Assembly (NCBI GenBank): GCA_016946835.1
Contig: JACVTC010000285.1
Location: forward strand, 1-59,826
Origin: Neocallimastix lanati (nom. inval.)
Taxonomy: Eukaryota > Neocallimastigomycota > Neocallimastigomycetes > Neocallimastigales > Neocallimastigaceae
Direction of reading: 5' to 3'
Length of the DNA stretch: 59,826 nt
Position numbers and translations under genes: made by a program. The notes under the pieces were generated by a model. That model was not told the DNA's origin, did no database searches, and was given only the letters and a program-made list of their open reading frames with translations. Shown piece by piece: positions 54,264 through 59,826 of this stretch; within the stretch, counting starts at the first letter, position 1; every line of letters starts with the position of its first letter.

Positions 54264-56172
54264 ATGTCCTCACCCGTTAATACTAGTCATCGGCTTCATC
54301 AATCTCAAACTCCTTCATCATCCTCCATCCATAATCATGACAAAAAAAACAAAATAATAAATAATAATCATAATAAAGTTTCTCCACAAAACACCCATAT
54401 CAATACTGAAACTGTAGTTTCTCCTATCAATCCTCATCATCAATCAGATAAAGAAATAAATCTAAGTATTACATGATTCAAATCCATATAAACAGACAGT
54501 ACCTTAAATCAAGCAACAAAAGGACACGTGATCATTTATACACTCCCAATAAAAGAATAAAGTCAGTTATTCCTATTATAAAGCTTAAAGTTCTATCCCC
54601 AAAAAGAAACCTTAGAGAACCAAAGGATTTCAAAGATATATTCAACCTAATAGACAAAGATAAATGACTAGAAGCTGTAAATAAGGAATTACAAAACATG
54701 AAAGCTAAATCGCTTTTTTAAGACAATAAAAAGCATTCCTAAAAGGAGCTAATATCATCTCAAGTAAATGGGTTTTTAAATATAAAAAGGACTCAAATGG
54801 GAATATCATTAAAAGGAAAGCACGATTAGTTGCTCGTGGTCTCACTCAGCGATAATGGTATTGACTATATTTTCACCTTCTCTCCGACACTGAAGTTAGA
54901 CTCTTTGAGAATAATAATATCAATTTGCAATTCGTAAAAGGTTCAAAACTGTCCAAATAAGACATTGACGCCGCATACCTCAATGATGAAATAAAAGAAG
55001 AATTATACATGAAAGCACCAAAGGGTTATTCCTCATACAACAATACCTTTTTGGAAACTAAACAAAGCCATATACGGGTTATAAGCAAGCAGGTAGAGCC
55101 TGGAATGAGAAATTAAATAATGTTCTACTCAGTATAAACTTCAATCGACTCACTAGTGAATGAACCATGCAACTACATTAGAAAGACCAGTTATAACGAA
55201 ATCACAGGTATCATAGCAGTATATGTCGATGACATTAATTATTAATAGATAAGGAAAAATGAAGTACTCAAAGTAAAAAGAGCAAATTAAAACTAATTTT
55301 AGTATTAAAGATATTGGAGAATTAGATTTCATTATTGGAATTAAGTTTGAGAAGTGTAACAATGGTTATATAATGCATCAATTAGGATATATATAAATGA
55401 ATTACTAAAGAAATTCAAATTAGAATAAAATGCAAACCAACTAAGAATTTAATGCCAATTGAAAGTCATGAATTGAAAGCTATTAAATTTGATGAAACAC
55501 TTTACAGAAGCGCCATAGGTAACCTTCTCTATCTGGCGATCTGCACAAGGCCTGATATCTTGTTTTCAGTAAATAGAGCTGCAAGAAAAAATAAGAATCC
55601 TTACACTTGAAGATTGGATGAATGTGGAAAAAGATTCTCAAGTACCTTAAGGGAACTAAGAACTACGAAATAAAAGAATTTCAGGCGAAAGCAATATAAA
55701 GGCGTACGCAGATGCTGATTACGGTGGTGATACAAATAATCAGGAAATCAACATCATGTTTTTTTTTTTTTGATAATGCTTGGAAATTCACCTACAAGCT
55801 GGCATTCAAAACTTCAGCATTATGAGGCAGCACCTCCACAGCCGAAGCTGAATATTATAGCATTAGTGATTGTGCCAAATATGGATTGTGGTACATGAAT
55901 GTAATGAACGAATTAGGCCATCAATAACCAATTTATTTCCATTTATGTGAAGTAGCAATCTATAATTGCCAAAATCAATCTATCAACCCAAAGTCGAAGC
56001 ATATCGATATAAAATATCATCACATAAGAAGTCTAATAAAGAAAGGAGAATAAAAGTCAAGCTAGAATATGTTAAAGTCTGAAAGAAACCTAGCCGATGG
56101 ATTCACAAAATACCTTAATGGGACTAAATTGAGTATATTTAAAGAAAGTTTACTTACAGAGTTTACCCCTTA
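54264..56172 (+). pseudogene. Linker, RT and RNase H of element E
   Basis: A Ser/His/Asn-rich linker (54,264-54,667) leads into RT: LEAVNKELQNMKAKS (~54,668), WVFKYKKDSNGNIIKRKARL (~54,768-54,830), IDAAYLNDEIKEELYMKAPK (~54,965) and the YVDD box at 55,222-55,233. RNase H follows with YRSAIGNLLYLAICTRPDI (~55,502), AYADADYGGDTNN (~55,700), TSTAEAEYYSISDCAKYGLW (~55,830), NQSINPKSKHIDIKYHHIR (~55,975) and FTKYLNGTKLSIF. The end is TEFTP and a stop (~56,172). Many indels. Confidence 0.88.
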
Positions 56173-56218
56173 ATATAATAATTTTAATAAATCGAACATC
56201 GATTAATGAAGATGTTAG

Positions 56219-56231
56219 ATTTTAGGGGGAA
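56219..56231 (+). promoter_or_regulatory. Polypurine tract of element E
   Basis: ATTTTAGGGGGAA directly before the 3' LTR. Confidence 0.8.
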
Positions 56232-56382
56232 TGTTAATAAGCATTTATAAGTTATTAGAATTATCCAATAAAATTAAAGAATAAGAAACTATAAATATAA
56301 ATACATAAAATTTTCATTTACTTTCTATATGTATCTTTAATAAAATAAAAATAAAGACACATTAAAATAATATAAATTAAAA
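56232..56382 (+). repeat. 3' LTR of element E
   Basis: 151 bp, the same length as the 5' LTR with five substitutions; followed by target-site duplication AAACA. Confidence 0.95.
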
Positions 56383-56387
56383 AAACA

Positions 56388-57600
56388 TATTACTGTTTTA
56401 TTTTATTTAATTATTTTTTTTTTTATATATATTTCAATGTGGTTACATTAAACCATTATATTATTATTTAAAAATACATTTATAAAAAAAAAAATAGACC
56501 TTTCCCTATTTGAATGAAATAATACATATTTAAATAAATTAACGGTTTAAAATATATTGTTAAACTCAATTTATTTTTATTTTTTTTTATTAAACATAAC
56601 TATTCTTTATTTATTTTTACATTAATTTTTTTTACATTTATTAATAAAGAAAAAAAAAATTATTCAATTATAACAACAATAACAATAATAATTTATATAT
56701 ATATATTTTTTTAGGAATAATAATAAATAAATAAATAAATAAATAAATAATCATTATTATTAAGTATTAATTCTGTATTTCAATTTTATTTTTTCTTCAT
56801 TTCTTTTTATTCTTTTATTTTATTACTTTTGATGTCGCTGCTATTCCAACGAATCACAAATTTCATTTAATTTTGTATTTATCAAAATTTAATTCAGAGA
56901 CTAATTTATTGACATTTACGATTTTTGATCATTATAAAAAAAAAAAAATCAGTAATAAAGTTTTACTTTCTTCTTTTGGATTAAACCAAAAGATTTATTT
57001 ATTTATTTTTTTTTTTTTATTTTTGAATTTTCAATTTTTTTTATACCATTTTATTGAATGACTTAATGAATTTTCAATTTAATATCCTTTTTTTTTTTTT
57101 TTTTTTTTTTTTTATTTTTTCCTTGATTTTTTTCCTCTCTATATTCTAATCTATGTAATATATTCTTCCCGTTTTTTTTTTTATTCTTCGACTTCACACT
57201 TAATGACAATAAGTTTTTATTTCTTTCCAAAAGATACTAAATCATTTCTTGTTTTGAACAAATAAAGAATTTTTTTTTTTTTAATTTTAAAAATATTATT
57301 AATTTGGATTAATTAAAAAAAAAAAAAAAAAAAAAGTAATTATAGATTTATTTTCTTTTTTTTTTTTTTTTTATTTTTTTTTATTTCAAAGTTTCAAAAT
57401 TTTTAGTTTTTTTAGTTCAATAAAATATATATTTAGTATATGTGTTATAAGCACCTTTTGTTTATAGTTATTTATTTTGGTTAAATCAATTACATTTTGA
57501 TTAACTATTATTCCCGTATATATCCTTATATCCCATATCTCTTATTTTTTTTTCTTCATCCCTAAAGGTTAAAACACCAATGATATTTTTCTTTTTTTTA
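56388..57600. other. AT-rich region
   Basis: T-rich homopolymers, an AATA array near 56,718-56,750 and short hydrophobic chance frames (56,873-57,061). A less biased patch near 57,425-57,560 shows no recognisable product. Confidence 0.6.
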
Positions 57601-58300
57601 TTTACTTCTTCTTTGTTATCTTCCATTATCAAAGATATTATAATGTTAAGAAATTTATCATAATTGTATTAGAAATTTAATCATATTTATATTCAGAACT
57701 TTTTTGGCAAGGGATCGTTGTTATAAATTTTGAGGTATCCTAAAGGGATCGTCTTTAATAAATCTTCATTATTTTTTATACCTGAATTTCTATTTTTTTT
57801 TTTATTAATTCATCTGCTTCTGTTAATAGCCACAAAAGTAAAAAATTATCATTTTTTTCTTTTTTATTATCCCAAATCCTAAAATAAAATAGCTGGTTTT
57901 TTCTTTTTTTTTTCATATGAACTTCTTATATTATTTAAAAATAAATCAAAGTCTAAAAATATTTCCAATAAAATTGATTCTCTTTTTTTTTTTAACCATT
58001 TTTGTTCTATTTCTTTCATTACAGTTTTTTCATATTTAGTTTTTTTTTTTTTTTTCATCTCCTTTACTTATAAAAAAATTCTTCTTCATTCCTATTATTT
58101 TCATCATTATCGTTATCTTCAAGCTCATTCTTTAATTTTTTTTCTTTATCTTCTTCAGTTAAATCTTTTAATTTTTTTTTTAATACTGTTGCATAGGTTA
58201 CTAACTTTTCAGATTTGATATTTCTCTATTTAAATATTGAAGATCAACCATGGGATTATCAATTTTTACGATTTAAAAATATCATTTCAGTAAATCAATT
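57600..58300 (-). pseudogene. Unrecognised decayed protein-coding stretch
   Basis: The minus strand reads, in shifting frames broken by A homopolymers, VDLQYLNREISNLKS, LKDLTEEDKEKKLKNELED and MKEIEQKWLKKKRESILLEI. These are followed by LDFDLFLNNIRSSYEKKKK, then LLWLLTEADELIKK. Composition (Lys/Glu/Leu with amphipathic spacing) looks coding and partly coiled-coil. The family is not recognised. Confidence 0.35.
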
Positions 58301-58684
58301 GGATATTCTTTAGTTTTAAAATAAATGCTTAAACGGATATTAAGATTTGAGGAAAAAAAAAATTTTTACAATATCTGTCATAGTTAAAAAATAATTTAAA
58401 ATTAGATAAATAAAATAATCATAAGAATAATTATTTTTAATTAATTTAATTTTTCTATAAATAAATACTCTAGCTAATAAATTCCATCTTAAAATCATAT
58501 AAATAAAAAATAATTATTTTCTTTTTTTTTTTAATAATTTTAAAAATAATATTTAAAATCTTTTTTTTTAATTTCATCTAGGGTAAGAAGAAGAAAAGAA
58601 TAAAATACTTCTACACCAAAAAAAAAACCAAAAAACTGAAAGCGAAGAGTTATTTTCCCATTAATAACAACAACTCTCAAATTC

Positions 58685-58724
<40 letters not shown>

Positions 58725-58736
58725 TATTTACCATTC

Positions 58737-58862
58737 AATTTACTCTGAAATTTTTTAATAGAGTAATTGAATTAACACCTGAAAATGATATGGAGTGAAG
58801 AAACAAAGTAATACTTTATTTATGATGCATAAAAATAATTTTGAAACATTATATGTAAGCAA
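58737..58862 (+). pseudogene. gag: Copia gag N-terminal relic (element F)
   Basis: The plus strand reads YSEIF, then after a one-base shift FNRVIELTPENDME, a TGA where Trp is expected, RNKVILYL, a stop, and CIKIILKHYM. It aligns collinearly with the element E gag N-terminus (SESFSRIVELTSDNYVSW, then KNNMLYLF, stop, LLITSKIM). It follows a long A run and has no visible LTR or primer site nearby. Confidence 0.65.
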
Positions 58863-59719
58863 AAAAAAAAAAAAAATAAGAAAATTCAAATTGTTAAGTT
58901 AAGAAAATCGTTGACATTAAAGACAACAACATAAATAACAACAATTCCTGTTTAAATTTGATGGATTCGTTTTTTTTTTTTTTTGTCTATGATTAAAGCA
59001 CATATAATTCAAGATATCAAAAAATGAATGTTTTTTTTTTTTTTTTTTTTTTTGGTTTAATTGGATTAATAACCAATCAATCGCCCTGGGGAAATAACAA
59101 AAAAAAAAAAAGAAAAAAAAAAAAAAAGATAATTCAAAAGTCATAAAGAATAAAAAACTTCCTATTCAAATATGGAATTATTCTTTTGTGAATCTTTTTT
59201 TTTTTAAAAAAAAAAAGTTCAATAACAAAAAAAAAAAAAAAAAAAAAAAAAAGAAAAAATCATACAACTCCAAAGGATTCCCATTCAATATTTAATTAAT
59301 CCTAATTCTAGGTCTTGGAATAAATAATGATGATTTGTAATGGCCAAGACGTCACGACGATGATGGTAGTAGCAAATATTCAAATGAGAACTTTGAAGAC
59401 TGAAGTGGAGAAAGGTTCCATGTGAACAGCAGGTTGGACATGGGTAGACGATGCCATTTTTCAACAAAAACATTGAACCCAATCCAATGAGTAGTAGTAT
59501 GTATCAAAACTACCATTTCAAATATTTTTTTTTTTTACAAAAAAAAAAAAAAAAAAAAAAACAGACAATAATTGTTTCAAAAATAGGTTCAAATTCTTTA
59601 ACTAGTACAAAAAAAAAAAAAAAACTTTTATTTTTAAAAACAGATAGATAGATATAAATTTTTTTTTTATTGGTATTACTTAAAAATACTAAAAAAAAAA
59701 AAAAAAAAAAAAGCTTTTT
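58863..59719. other. Low-complexity region with a GC-richer island
   Basis: A/T homopolymers surround a less biased island at 59,270-59,480 (contains CGTCACGACGATGATGG). The island is open on the minus strand for 65 codons with several Cys/His residues (PCPTCCSHGTF), but no family is recognised. By position it could be gag-related sequence of element F. Confidence 0.35.
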
Positions 59720-59826
59720 GTTTTTTGGAAATTTTTAAAAAAAAAAAAAAAAGGCACATCTAAATGGAACTGAAGTAAGCGCAAGCAAGTAGGTAAGGTT
59801 AAGGTAATGAGAATAATTAAAACTAA
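59720..59826 (+). pseudogene. Copia gag mid-region relic (element F), duplicate of the left edge
   Basis: GGCACATCTAAATGGAACTG and the following ~50 bases match 867-937 at about 90% by eye, including AAGCAAGTAGGTAAGG. The A-rich sequence before it (TTTTGGAAATTTTTA) also matches 848-860. The window ends inside this copy. Confidence 0.7.

Larger units (their letters stand above)
50312..56382 (+). mobile_element. Complete Ty1/copia retrotransposon E (6.07 kb), coding region decayed
   Basis: 151-bp LTRs (50,312-50,462 and 56,232-56,382) differ at five positions (about 97% identical by eye). They are flanked by target-site duplication AAACA (50,307-50,311 and 56,383-56,387). Contents: primer-binding site, ~1.2-kb non-coding leader with hairpin repeats, gag with zinc knuckle, protease, integrase, RT with YVDD, RNase H, polypurine tract. 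All domains are present in the canonical copia order but carry many stops and frameshifts. It is the most complete domain set in the window and the closest relative of element A. Confidence 0.95.

Noticed and set aside
58540-58734. Minus-strand frame beginning MVNT then poly-Phe
   Set aside because: Half of it is an A/T homopolymer. A splice-like GTAAAT is present, but nothing else supports an exon.

Overview
The window is extremely AT-rich eukaryotic DNA, saturated with A/T homopolymers and (AAT)n repeats. It reads like the genome of an anaerobic gut fungus (Neocallimastigomycota). This is an inference from base composition, poly-Asn tracts, expanded AAA-ATPase-like/PD-(D/E)XK proteins, an Rpn-type nuclease, ankyrin proteins, and fragments of Cys-rich secreted and SUEL-lectin proteins. 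Dictyostelid-like genomes share the composition but fit the gene content less well. Only one long gene is fully open (25,832-30,019). An Rpn-type gene (12.6-13.9 kb) is intact except for one homopolymer slip. Almost everything else is retrotransposon or pseudogene.

Layout. 0.8-4.1 kb: degenerate Ty1/copia element A (+). 4.1-7.8 kb: decayed genes, the best a secreted Cys-rich protein (-) whose hydrophobic leader runs into a 15-copy minisatellite (7.6-8.5 kb). 9.0-11.0 kb: broken ankyrin gene (-). 11.2 kb: tiny secreted-protein relic (+). 12.6-13.9 kb: Rpn/PD-(D/E)XK nuclease (-). 15.8-17.0 and 22.7-24.3 kb: pseudogenes of the AAA/PD-(D/E)XK family, with a copia RNase H relic between them (20.8-21.4 kb, -). 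25.8-30.0 kb: the intact family member, a double-unit fusion. 30.65-36.09 kb: complete copia element B (-). 37.19-41.34 kb: complete but non-coding LTR element C (+). 41.6-43.2 kb: another AAA/PD-(D/E)XK pseudogene. 43.2-48.8 kb: two abutting copia fragments, D' and D (-). 50.31-56.38 kb: complete copia element E (+). 57.6-58.3 kb: unrecognised relic. 58.7-59.8 kb: gag relic F, ending in a segment that also occurs at the left edge of the window.

The most interesting theme is the retroelement set. B, C, D, D' and E share a 14-nt primer-binding site (GATTAAGAGTCTCA, one mismatch in D') complementary to the anticodon arm of a eukaryotic tRNA-Lys(CUU). This implies priming by a 5' half-tRNA, as in Drosophila copia but with a different tRNA. 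C, D and E carry arrays of short hairpins followed by an A/T-rich spacer; in C the stems change in a compensatory way while the 10-nt loop stays constant. C and D carry apparent fragments of host secreted-protein genes (a SUEL lectin domain in C, a scaffoldin-like Cys-rich protein in D). A and B have each lost the reverse-transcriptase core by internal deletion. C has LTRs that are almost identical and no pol, so it was probably moved recently by another element. Together they look like autonomous elements plus non-autonomous partners sharing priming and leader signals and picking up secretome genes.
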